Positions 1 to 6,108 of a stretch of DNA of 34,578 bases are shown here, piece by piece. The position numbers and the translations under genes are program-made. Numbering within the stretch: the stretch's first letter is position 1; each line of letters opens with the position of its first letter. Under the pieces are notes generated by a model that saw only the letters and a list, made by a program, of their open reading frames with translations, did no database searches and was not told the origin of the DNA. The stretch comes from a virus: the IMG/VR virus record IMGVR_UViG_3300035670_000761, positions 1 through 34,578 of that record; one strand, written 5' to 3'.

Positions 1-95
1 AATTCAACTTGTGGTTTCAAATTATTGGTTTCATAGTTGATTGAAAAATTTGTGTTACTTCTAAATGTAACTAAGTGTTTTTTTGTTGTTGCCAT
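1..95 (-). CDS. Partial hypothetical protein (N-terminus only)
   Basis: An open frame starts with ATG at 95 (MATTKKHLVTF...) and runs off the left edge after 31 codons without a stop. The start follows an A-rich stretch, as for other genes here. Too little is present to assign a family. It is separated from the next gene upstream by the attC-like hairpin at 149-219, so it may be an independent small gene. I infer that it is real from its start context and uninterrupted frame only. Confidence 0.5.
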   Translation of the reverse strand, partial: MATTKKHLVTFRSNTNFSINYETNNLKPQVE

Positions 96-148
96 TTTTT
101 TGTGTTTTATTTAATTATTATTATTTATTTTCTAATTGCCAACGCTTC

Positions 149-219
149 GTTTAGTTTATCAACGTATAACAGCAAATAAGCCTAACTCGTTCCTCGTTTG
201 CCTATTTGCAAACCGTTAT
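149..219. repeat. attC-like hairpin element, left end
   Basis: The plus strand reads TATAAC (165-170), then GCAAATAAGC (172-181), a 17-base loop (183-199), GCCTATTTGC (200-209), and GTTAT (215-219). The inner arms pair at 9 of 10 positions and the outer ATAAC/GTTAT arms pair perfectly, with unequal spacers of 1 and 5 bases. This nested R-box/L-box layout resembles integron attC sites. The 20 bases at 200-219 recur exactly and in the same orientation at 34411-34430. Bases 149-170 match the reverse complement of 34426-34447 at 19 of 22 positions. Function is inferred; a REP-type palindrome is the alternative. Confidence 0.55.
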
Positions 220-344
220 TTTATTATTCCTTTTGCTTTTAATACTTTAAAATAGTGTTCAATATTGAACGATTGTCTTACGCTATCATGGTTTCTTCTT
301 GTCCACCAGTCAATAGCTCCTGTTAAACTAAATAGCTTTTTCAT
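216..344 (-). CDS. Small hypothetical protein, 42 aa
   Basis: ATG at 344, TAA at 216-218. The product is small and basic and includes the segment TGAIDWWTRRNHDSVRQSF, with two adjacent tryptophans. The start overlaps the 3' end of the upstream gene (328-669) by 17 bases, a tight arrangement usual for phage operons and suggesting coupled translation. The stop lies inside the attC-like element, exactly where a cassette gene would end against its recombination site. I do not recognise a family. No signal peptide or membrane segment is evident. Confidence 0.5.
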   Translation of the reverse strand: MKKLFSLTGAIDWWTRRNHDSVRQSFNIEHYFKVLKAKGIIK

Positions 345-669
345 AAGGGTTAAGTGTTAAAAAGTTAGCAAACATTTTATTTAAGTTATAAGTTAAGAAA
401 CTGAAAAACTCATCAGTGTTTTTTATATCAAATCGGTAAGTTGTTATTTGAACTTCATGATTCCAAATAGCATCTATATTATCTTTTTTTGGCTCAACTA
501 AAACTAATGCATCTCTATATTTATATTCACATTTAATTGTTGTCGTTAAACCGTTATCAATAATAATAAACCTCATTCGGTCAAATCTAACTTCCGAGTG
601 ACTGTCGTTTACGTTATTGAACTCATGTAAAATGTATTCAATAGCTCCAAGTAATTGTTCTGTTTTCAT
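328..669 (-). CDS. Hypothetical protein, 113 aa
   Basis: A soluble mixed alpha/beta protein with an N-terminal helix (MKTEQLLGAIEYILHEF) and alternating strands after it. No family recognised. It is the first gene after the late-region terminator (725-757) and has its own Bacteroidetes-type promoter at 694-723, so it is probably transcribed separately from the lysis genes. Its leader and start region (663-685) are identical over 23 bases to that of the gene at 31602-31841. A host-interaction or regulatory role would suit the position but cannot be read from the sequence. Confidence 0.7.
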   Translation of the reverse strand: MKTEQLLGAIEYILHEFNNVNDSHSEVRFDRMRFIIIDNGLTTTIKCEYKYRDALVLVEPKKDNIDAIWNHEVQITTYRFDIKNTDEFFSFLTYNLNKMFANFLTLNPYEKAI

Positions 670-693
670 GATTGTTTGTTTTTAATTATTAAG

Positions 694-723
694 CAAATTT
701 AAAGCATTTTTTAATATAAACAA
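694..723 (-). promoter_or_regulatory. Bacteroidetes-type promoter for the 328-669 gene
   Basis: On the minus strand TTG (723-721) is followed after 19 bases by TAAATTTG (701-694), a full match to the Bacteroidetes -7 consensus TAnnTTTG with accepted spacing. Transcription would start about seven bases further on, leaving a short A-rich leader before the ATG at 669. It sits just behind the terminator at 725-757, which supports a new transcription unit here. Confidence 0.6.
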
Positions 724-724
724 C

Positions 725-757
725 AAAAAAAAGCAACTATTTTGTTAAATAATTGCT
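725..757 (-). terminator. Rho-independent terminator after the holin-like gene
   Basis: On the minus strand an 11-bp stem (757-747 with 742-732, one G-U pair) and a 4-base loop are followed by eight T residues (732-725). It lies 28 bases beyond the stop of the holin-like gene and would end the late/lysis transcript. Confidence 0.75.
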
Positions 758-784
758 AACTACTTGAAAATCAAACAGAAAATT

Positions 785-1261
785 TTACTTCATTAACTTG
801 TCAATTTGTGTTTGTTTTTGAGCCGAACCTTGAGAACTTCCAAAATAGTAACTCACAACTTGAGTACAAATAGCACTTAAAACCCCTAAAACATAAATGA
901 TAATATCTTTTTCAGCTCCAACAGGTTTAAACATTAAAATATAAAACAATACAAAAGTTAAAGCAATAACTGATAAAGCTAAAACAGGTGTAACTATCTT
1001 ATTTAACAATGGTGCTTTGTCTGCAATAGCTATTTGAATTTCTCTATTACGTGCCGAGTCCATTTCTTTTTGGTAAACCTCTAATTGCTTAGTCGCTTCT
1101 TGCTCCATTACTTCTAAATGGTTATTTAAAACCTTTTGCAGTTCTAAATTAGCAGCATCTTTTTCTTCTTTGGTTTGGACAAATTTGTCAACTACATTGG
1201 AAACAGAATCAATTACCGAACCAGCTCCGCCTGAAAATATTTTACTTAAAAAGTTTGGCAT
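785..1261 (-). CDS. Holin-like membrane protein (3TM holin type)
   Basis: 158 aa. The N-terminal half is amphipathic and charged (LSKIFSGGAGSVIDSVSNVVDKF, then an E/K-rich coiled-coil-like stretch to about residue 75). Two hydrophobic segments follow at about 88-110 and 118-140, and the tail is short and basic. This layout matches phage holins of the GTA/3TM-type family, which sit in the inner membrane and release or activate the endolysin. It follows the DUF5675 gene and the 68-aa membrane protein, forming a lysis cluster, and a terminator follows it. The family assignment is by pattern; a membrane protein with another role is possible. Confidence 0.65.
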   Translation of the reverse strand: MPNFLSKIFSGGAGSVIDSVSNVVDKFVQTKEEKDAANLELQKVLNNHLEVMEQEATKQLEVYQKEMDSARNREIQIAIADKAPLLNKIVTPVLALSVIALTFVLFYILMFKPVGAEKDIIIYVLGVLSAICTQVVSYYFGSSQGSAQKQTQIDKLMK

Positions 1262-1282
1262 AAAGAATTTTTATTATATTTG
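1254..1282 (+). promoter_or_regulatory. Plus-strand Bacteroidetes-type promoter
   Basis: TTTG at 1254-1257, 17 bases, then TATATTTG at 1275-1282, a full match to TAnnTTTG. It points away from the holin-like gene on the plus strand, opposite to all protein genes, and ends shortly before a plus-strand terminator at 1329-1361. Confidence 0.5.
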
Positions 1283-1288
1283 CACCAC

Positions 1289-1361
1289 GTTCTTTTCATA
1301 CACAATATGTAACTAAATTTCATGATTGAGCCTGACTTCGAGTAAGTCGGGCTTTTTTTTT
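1289..1361 (+). ncRNA. Candidate small RNA, about 70 nt, plus strand
   Basis: The 98-base gap between the holin-like and DUF5675 genes holds a consensus promoter (1254-1282) and a strong intrinsic terminator (1329-1361), both on the plus strand. The predicted transcript would begin near 1289 and end in the T tract near 1361. It has an unstructured A/U-rich 5' part and a 3' terminator hairpin, the usual form of a bacterial trans-acting small RNA. It contains no open frame of useful length. It is antisense to the gap in the lysis mRNA, so it could act in cis on lysis genes or in trans on the host. The start is inferred from promoter spacing. Confidence 0.5.
1329..1361 (+). terminator. Rho-independent terminator on the plus strand
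   Basis: AGCCTGACTT (1329-1338) pairs with AAGTCGGGCT (1344-1353) over 10 bp with one G-U pair and a 5-base loop, followed by nine T residues (1353-1361). The T tract is on the plus strand only, so the site ends plus-strand transcription. It abuts the stop codon of the minus-strand DUF5675 gene. Confidence 0.75.
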
Positions 1362-1785
1362 ATACTATTTCAATAGTATGCTTTTCGTCTTTATGCAACA
1401 ACAAAAGGTTTACCAAATCATTCTCTGCCTTAGTACTTTCAAAGATTGCGTTATCGCCTTTTTGATAACCAATTAAAATACAGCCCAACGAAACGTCTGC
1501 GGAATTGCCTCGATGCAGTAAAACGCCATCAAATCCCTTTATATTAAGGATGCGAGGTAACATCCTTTTGAACTTAGGACTAAGGTTAACTATTAACTCA
1601 TAGCTTCCCGATGGTATTGCAGTAACTCCAAATATCTTTTTTGCCTGAATATAAATCAAAGTATCTGTTTGTTTCAATCCTCTATCTTTGTCTTCAAGTG
1701 TATAACAGAAAAACTTTTCATTTACGAAAAGCCTTCCAATTGTACTAACATCGGTTTTTATTTCACGAATTACTTTCAGCTTCAT
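1360..1785 (-). CDS. DUF5675 family protein, candidate lysis enzyme
   Basis: 141 aa, full length for DUF5675. The family signature is visible in order: an N-terminal strand with TIGRLFVNEKFFCYTLED, the segment IPSGSYELIVNLSPKF, and the C-terminal motif LLHRGNSADVSLGCILIG. The H...GC arrangement recalls the His/Cys pair of YkuD-type L,D-transpeptidases, which suggests activity on peptidoglycan cross-links, but no enzymatic role is established here. It lies in the lysis cluster between a small membrane protein (overlap 23 bases) and the holin-like gene, and no other endolysin is recognisable in the window. Its stop codon is adjacent to a plus-strand terminator. Confidence 0.8.
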   Translation of the reverse strand: MKLKVIREIKTDVSTIGRLFVNEKFFCYTLEDKDRGLKQTDTLIYIQAKKIFGVTAIPSGSYELIVNLSPKFKRMLPRILNIKGFDGVLLHRGNSADVSLGCILIGYQKGDNAIFESTKAENDLVNLLLLHKDEKHTIEIV

Positions 1786-1969
1786 CTTCTATTTTTTTTG
1801 GTAAAATTGCAGCTTCTTGTTTTCTAATCATTTGGTCATAGCTTTGACGCTCTAAACAATTATAAAGCTTGTTTTCTAAAACAGCAACTCTGTTATGAGT
1901 ATGCCATAACCAGAGTACTAATACAGCTGTGGCACCGTATTTTTTTATTAGTTCTAATGCCTCTTTCAT
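1763..1969 (-). CDS. Small membrane protein of the lysis cluster
   Basis: 68 aa. One hydrophobic segment lies near the N-terminus (about residues 10-24, YGATAVLVLWLWHTH), followed by a helical segment (VLENKLYNCLERQSYDQM) and a charged C-terminus. This single-span layout is common for small accessory proteins in phage lysis clusters, such as second holins, antiholins or spanin-like proteins; no lipobox is visible. The gene overlaps the start of the DUF5675 gene by 23 bases, so the two are probably translated together. The specific role is not assignable. Confidence 0.65.
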   Translation of the reverse strand: MKEALELIKKYGATAVLVLWLWHTHNRVAVLENKLYNCLERQSYDQMIRKQEAAILPKKIEDEAESNS

Positions 1970-1977
1970 TTTATATT

Positions 1978-2205
1978 TTAATTAATTGGTGGAAAGGGTG
2001 GTGTTGGTGGTGGTGTATAAGGGCTTAATGGAATATCCAATAAATAAGCGTATTGAGTATTTGCTATTTCAGCCTCATCCTGTTCACTTGTAAACATAAA
2101 GTATTTTCCCTCAATGTCTTGAACAAAATTAAAAAATGTATCAGCATCAATGAATACTCCTTGTAATTCATTTGCTGTTTGATTTGTTACTATTCTGCCT
2201 TCCAT
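1978..2205 (-). CDS. Small tail-fibre-associated protein, 75 aa
   Basis: A short acidic protein that ends in a proline-rich tail (SPYTPPPTPPFPPIN). Its ATG overlaps the stop codon of the LamG-like protein gene by one base (TAATG), so it is translationally coupled to that tail gene. No family is recognised with certainty. Position between tail fibre and lysis genes suggests a small virion or fibre-assembly protein. Confidence 0.6.
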   Translation of the reverse strand: MEGRIVTNQTANELQGVFIDADTFFNFVQDIEGKYFMFTSEQDEAEIANTQYAYLLDIPLSPYTPPPTPPFPPIN

Positions 2206-3017
2206 TATACGTTTCTTCCTAAAGTTGTTTGATATGTTGTAACAGCTGTATTAAAATTTACAGCTTCAGCATCTGTTAATCCATCGCCTATTGATGCGAA
2301 GGCGCATTGTCTATTTGTATAAAATTGAGTACTACCATTATTATTTACTGCACCTATATAAAAATTAATTGTTGATGTAGCACTTGAAGCTGCATTACCA
2401 TTAATTATAACAGAACCATTTCTAAATGTTTTAATCACATTAGATGCTGTTCTACTACCTATAAAATATCCTGATGTATTTGTACTGGCTACTGTATTAT
2501 AAGGTCCTGTATTATTAAATCTTGTATAAGCATTACCTGAAAAATATAAAACCAAATCAGAATAACTATCTGGACCTGATTTTAATGTACCCAAATCAAT
2601 AGCACTTGTCGTATTATTAGTTCTAGAATAATATGATAAATGGCCGCTATTTAAAGATAGATTTGTTGCTGTATTTAAAAAAGTATTTGCAAAAGCACTC
2701 GTTCCATTTGGTAACATACCATTACTTGAATGTGTCCAACCTAAACTGAAAGTTAATCTAAATGCAGCATCTGTATCCAAAGGATTTTTTAAATTCCATT
2801 TATGAGTAGCAGCTGTTCCGCCAACAATTGGATATAAAGCTTTCATTTTAGTCCAAATGTTAGCACTCTTTAAATCCAATACAAGTTGATTAACCGCGCT
2901 TTTTTGAGTAGCATCTGTAATTCCAGCAGCATCAATAAAAGCCTGTGCATCTGCATCATTTGCAGCACCACCAAAAGGCGCATAATTTTTTGGCGTTAAT
3001 CCAAAATTTAATATCAT
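2205..3017 (-). CDS. Tail protein with LamG/lectin-like C-terminal region
   Basis: 270 aa. The N-terminal 70 residues are helical (DADAQAFIDAAGITDATQK, then DLKSANIWTKMKALYPIVGG), a form common at the start of Bacteroidetes phage tail proteins. From about residue 75 the sequence turns to Gly/Asn/Ser/Thr-rich strands with a SYSDLVLYFSG segment and IINGNAASS, suggestive of a concanavalin/LamG-like beta-sandwich that binds glycans. It overlaps the gene before it by 4 bases. A role in host-surface recognition at the tail tip is inferred from the fold and the position behind the main fibre gene. Confidence 0.6.
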   Translation of the reverse strand: MILNFGLTPKNYAPFGGAANDADAQAFIDAAGITDATQKSAVNQLVLDLKSANIWTKMKALYPIVGGTAATHKWNLKNPLDTDAAFRLTFSLGWTHSSNGMLPNGTSAFANTFLNTATNLSLNSGHLSYYSRTNNTTSAIDLGTLKSGPDSYSDLVLYFSGNAYTRFNNTGPYNTVASTNTSGYFIGSRTASNVIKTFRNGSVIINGNAASSATSTINFYIGAVNNNGSTQFYTNRQCAFASIGDGLTDAEAVNFNTAVTTYQTTLGRNV

Positions 3018-3295
3018 TCTGAATAAGCTATAATAGTTCCACTTGTTAAAGTTAAATTAGTAAAGTAAGCACCATCGGGAGCATAAATAATAGCACCCTG
3101 CTTTAATGTTTTACTACCTAATCCAATTGAGGTTAAATAGTTTACAGTCGTATCACCTGCATAACCCCCTGTTAAAGTTCCAACTACTGTATCAGCTTGT
3201 GCAATAAAGCAAAAATATTTTTTGCCTGTTCTTGCATTTGTGTTGTCAATATATTCGCAGCCACCGTTTGCTGTTAATCTTAATGCGTTTGCCAT
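3014..3295 (-). CDS. Small virion/tail protein, 93 aa
   Basis: A Gly/Thr-rich beta protein without membrane segments, with segments LRLTANGGCEYI, FCFIAQADTVVGTLTGGYAG and GAIIYAPDGAYFTNLTL. Small single-domain proteins of this look occur in tail and head-decoration modules of Bacteroidetes phages. It lies between the large fibre gene and the LamG-like tail gene, overlapping the latter by 4 bases. The recurrent late motif lies upstream at 3311-3318. The family is not recognised; a tail-tip or collar subunit is the likely role. Confidence 0.6.
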   Translation of the reverse strand: MANALRLTANGGCEYIDNTNARTGKKYFCFIAQADTVVGTLTGGYAGDTTVNYLTSIGLGSKTLKQGAIIYAPDGAYFTNLTLTSGTIIAYSE

Positions 3296-3310
3296 TTGTT
3301 TTTTATTTTT

Positions 3311-3318
3311 AAAGTACC
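3311..3318 (-). promoter_or_regulatory. Late-gene motif copy 5
   Basis: The coding strand reads TAATGGTACTTTAAAAA, with TACTTT ending 15 bases before the ATG at 3295. It shares the GTACTTT core with four other intergenic sites in the late region. Promoter or translational function is inferred from recurrence only. Confidence 0.45.
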
Positions 3319-3329
3319 ATTATTTATAA

Positions 3330-4886
3330 TTATTGAACTCTTACCCACATTGCAACTGAAAAATTAACATTCGTATTTGCTCCAATTGGGTTTGAAAAAG
3401 CTCCAAATGATTGAAGTTTTTGTCTATTGTCGCCCCCTATACCCGTTGTTTGTTTACCTATAAAATTAAATACTTGACCAGTCCTTAATGCTACAGAACC
3501 ACTTGAAACTTGAAAAGCTAACCAAACAACTTTTTGTGATAGTGTTAAAGACAAAGGACTTGTTAATACAAAGTTTTTAAACCCTGTTGTTGCTGAAGAT
3601 ATATTTGAACTTTCTTGAAGTAATGCGCCCGGTTCTCCCGAACTATCCTGATAAACAGCTAATCTAATATTTGAAGCTGCTGCCGCTGTTGTAACTTCTA
3701 ATCCTATTTCAGTTATTACATGTGGATTGTTAATTAAATAAGGCTGTAAATGAATATAACCATTATATCCACTTGAAGAAGACTTTGCTCCATGAAATCC
3801 ATTCAATTTATATTGACCGCTATATGTTACAGCGTTGTTTCCTATACTTGAACTTAAAGTATCTAAATAATTTATTAAGTCCGTTTGATTTGCTAATGTA
3901 CCCGTTATTGAACCCCAAACACCACTATTTGCAGCTACTTCAATATAAACACTTCCACTCCAACGGTAAACTTTATTTGTATCTAATGCTATATAAATTT
4001 TATCACTTGCACCTGTAGCTGGAAATGCAGCTAAATTAGCATACTCCAATACTTCATCTACATAAGCTGGTAAATAAGCTGCTTCTATTTTTCCATCACT
4101 TGCTAATGGAGCGTAACCATTTGCAATTCCTTTGTTTGCTGAATTTTCAGGCGTATAACCTAATACAGTTGTTATGCTTTTATTCTCATATCGAGTAGTT
4201 CCTGAACTCCAAAATATACCTTGATTGTTTAATGGAGAAGGCAAATAACAATTATGTAGCTCTCCAATTTCATATCCGTTATCTATCTTAATATAAATTT
4301 TTCCATTGTTAGCATTTGAATGTACAACATAACCAATAACTACCGTATGGTTTGGCGCAGTTGGTCTTATATTAGTAATTTCACCATCAACAAATGGACT
4401 TAAAAATAATAAATCACCATCAGTCCATGTTTCACCCTGTATATTCCCAGTTGTATCTAATCCTGTTAATTCTCCAATTACAACTATTTTTCCTGTTTGA
4501 TTATTATCTATATTCTCATAAACAACTCCAATAGTATCTGCACTATTTGCATCATTATTAGCTAATGCATAATCAACTGCTAATCTTTCACCTTGTGCGC
4601 TTTGTACTCTTAAAACTTTATATCCAGTTGCTAATAAATTATCGCCTGTTTTATTTACAACTGTTAAAAATAAGTTTTCAGGATAAGCGTTACCACCTTC
4701 GGGAATATAATCTAAATTTAACCATGTATCAACCCCATTGCCTATTTTTTGTCTCGGCTGGTCAGTTCCTGCATAAAATACATCGGTAGTTAAAGCTATT
4801 TCACCTGCTAATAAAACAGGATTATTATTAGTCCAATTTGCAGATGTATCTCTTCTTAATTGTATTTGCGCTGTTATTGTACTCAT
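3330..4886 (-). CDS. Tail fibre / receptor-binding protein with Mtd_N-like head domain
   Basis: 518 aa. Residues 1-65 (ITAQIQLRRDTSANWTNNNP, VLLAGEIALTTD, QKIGNGVDTWLNL) match the N-terminal domain seen in the phage major tropism determinant and many other tail fibres, where it anchors the fibre. A beta-rich shaft follows to about 340, with the fibre-type segment LGYTPENSANKGIANGYAPLASDGKI. The last 150 residues form a Ser/Ala-rich domain (ITEIGLEVTTAAAASNIRLA) resembling carbohydrate-binding beta-sandwiches. It probably contacts the host receptor. The stop overlaps nothing downstream, while the start overlaps the previous gene by 4 bases. No reverse transcriptase or template repeat is present, so it is not evidence for a diversity-generating system. 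Confidence 0.75.
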   Translation of the reverse strand: MSTITAQIQLRRDTSANWTNNNPVLLAGEIALTTDVFYAGTDQPRQKIGNGVDTWLNLDYIPEGGNAYPENLFLTVVNKTGDNLLATGYKVLRVQSAQGERLAVDYALANNDANSADTIGVVYENIDNNQTGKIVVIGELTGLDTTGNIQGETWTDGDLLFLSPFVDGEITNIRPTAPNHTVVIGYVVHSNANNGKIYIKIDNGYEIGELHNCYLPSPLNNQGIFWSSGTTRYENKSITTVLGYTPENSANKGIANGYAPLASDGKIEAAYLPAYVDEVLEYANLAAFPATGASDKIYIALDTNKVYRWSGSVYIEVAANSGVWGSITGTLANQTDLINYLDTLSSSIGNNAVTYSGQYKLNGFHGAKSSSSGYNGYIHLQPYLINNPHVITEIGLEVTTAAAASNIRLAVYQDSSGEPGALLQESSNISSATTGFKNFVLTSPLSLTLSQKVVWLAFQVSSGSVALRTGQVFNFIGKQTTGIGGDNRQKLQSFGAFSNPIGANTNVNFSVAMWVRVQ

Positions 4887-5488
4887 GCTTGTATTATCGA
4901 ATTTGTGTAAGTTGTATTTGAAGCTCCCCCATCAATTGCACTAACTTGAATTACCGTATATGTTTCACCGCCTTTTAAAGTCGTTATAACCGTTCCATTT
5001 TGGTTTACTATGGTTACAAGTCCACTCGATACACTTGGGTTCGTTATACTTGAATCAAATGGTATTTGGCATCTATCAAATGTAAAAGGTACTTTCAATG
5101 TAACATCAAAATAGTAACCTGCATCTTCATCATCAAATCGTGGTTCACTAAATGGGTTTAAAGTAATATTATCACTTACTAACTTCCAACCATAAATAGT
5201 TGAGTTAAGCTGCGCAATAATATCTAAACATATTTGTTGAATATCACTAAATAATTCGAGTTCGTTTTTCTTTCCTTTAATTAGCCTATCCATTATATAG
5301 ATACGCAAAACATTTTGAAATGCATTTCCTTGTAATTGTGGCGGCTCATAATCAACCCACATAGCAGGATAGTTTGTAATCCCACTTGTTGCAAATTCAA
5401 TCACGCTGCCATTACCAAATGAATTAATTTGATAATGCGCATTCGCAATATTATTTAGGTTTTTTATTATTTGGTTTAACGTTATCAT
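4883..5488 (-). CDS. Virion protein, probable tail completion/terminator type
   Basis: 201 aa. The first 135 residues have an alpha/beta pattern (NQIIKNLNNIANAHYQINSF, then PAMWVDYEPP, LRIYIMDRLIKGKKNELELF, DIQQICLDIIAQL) like the small proteins that cap the tail tube or join head and tail. The C-terminal 50 residues (TIVNQNGTVITTLKGGETYT) form a separate short beta segment also seen in virion proteins. It lies between the head-tail connector and the tail fibre, which fits this role. The assignment is by fold impression and position. Confidence 0.5.
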   Translation of the reverse strand: MITLNQIIKNLNNIANAHYQINSFGNGSVIEFATSGITNYPAMWVDYEPPQLQGNAFQNVLRIYIMDRLIKGKKNELELFSDIQQICLDIIAQLNSTIYGWKLVSDNITLNPFSEPRFDDEDAGYYFDVTLKVPFTFDRCQIPFDSSITNPSVSSGLVTIVNQNGTVITTLKGGETYTVIQVSAIDGGASNTTYTNSIIQA

Positions 5489-5576
5489 TCAAAAATTTTT
5501 TAAGTATTTCAATTTTGTTAAAGAGCTTATATCCACTCTTTTTAGTAACGTTTTCTTTTTTCGAATTTTTCTTCAT
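5451..5576 (-). CDS. Small basic protein overlapping both neighbours, 41 aa
   Basis: ATG at 5576, TAA at 5451-5453. The product is very lysine- and asparagine-rich (MKKNSKKENVTKKSGYKLFN...). It overlaps the end of the connector gene by 35 bases and the start of the next gene by 38 bases, in a different frame, and fills the 53-base gap between them. Phage genes are packed this way, so it is plausible, but A-rich DNA produces lysine-rich open frames by chance. No family recognised. Confidence 0.35.
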   Translation of the reverse strand: MKKNSKKENVTKKSGYKLFNKIEILKKFLNDNVKPNNKKPK

Positions 5577-6105
5577 AGCTAAATACTGAACGGTTACGAC
5601 CTAAATAAATACTTTCTTCATAAGAATAACCTTGCGGATAAATTACATCAAACCCATCGCCAGGGTTATCATATAACGGATACTGGTCTGAATACTCAAA
5701 TAAGAAATCAATTAATCTTTTAGTATGGTATTGAGCTTTGTCAGTAACTAAATTCATAAATGAATTAAGCTCGTTAAAATCAACTCCCGTACTGTTATCG
5801 CTATTCTTTTTTACAATATTCTTATTAGTTACCTTATAATTTAAGAATGGAGCAGCCTCAACCATTACCCACCATTTTAAAGCTGGTATAATGTAGTTAT
5901 CTAATAAATCAGTATTTAAAGCAGTTAATGTGTTTGTGCTTACTTGGTTAATTATTTCATCGTATAATCCTGAACCAATGTAGTTACGGATATGTATTTT
6001 TTGAGCTTCCTCAATAGATATACGAATATATTTTTCATCTACATTAGGGTCTATAAATGTATAGTCCTTAATGTATGTTGCTGTTAAAAGTAATACTGTT
6101 GCCAT
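5542..6105 (-). CDS. Head-tail connector-like protein (DUF6712 type)
   Basis: 187 aa, mostly helical. Visible features are an N-terminal TATYIKDYTFIDPNVDEKYI, EAQKIHIRNYIGSGLYDEII, LLDNYIIPALKWWVMVEAAP and a tyrosine-rich C-terminal half (YHTKRLIDFLFEYSDQYPLY). This resembles the connector family common directly behind the portal in Bacteroidetes phages. The gene starts 3 bases after the portal stop, so it sits where the first head-completion protein is expected. The family label is from pattern memory and is moderately sure. Confidence 0.65.
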   Translation of the reverse strand: MATVLLLTATYIKDYTFIDPNVDEKYIRISIEEAQKIHIRNYIGSGLYDEIINQVSTNTLTALNTDLLDNYIIPALKWWVMVEAAPFLNYKVTNKNIVKKNSDNSTGVDFNELNSFMNLVTDKAQYHTKRLIDFLFEYSDQYPLYDNPGDGFDVIYPQGYSYEESIYLGRNRSVFSYEEKFEKRKRY

Positions 6106-6108
6106 GTT

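Noticed and set aside
200-219. Xer dif-like site
   Set aside because: The sequence has no convincing match to the two 11-bp XerC/XerD arms; similarity is limited to A/T-rich parts.
3773-4018. Plus-strand open frames in the structural region (for example 3773-4018, 4565-4789, 6443-6676, 12891-13745)
   Set aside because: They lie wholly within well-supported minus-strand genes, give low-complexity Leu/Ser/Phe-rich products and have no matching promoters.
3330-4886. Diversity-generating retroelement because of the Mtd-like N-terminal domain
   Set aside because: The domain is common in ordinary tail fibres. No reverse transcriptase, template repeat or variable repeat was seen in the window.
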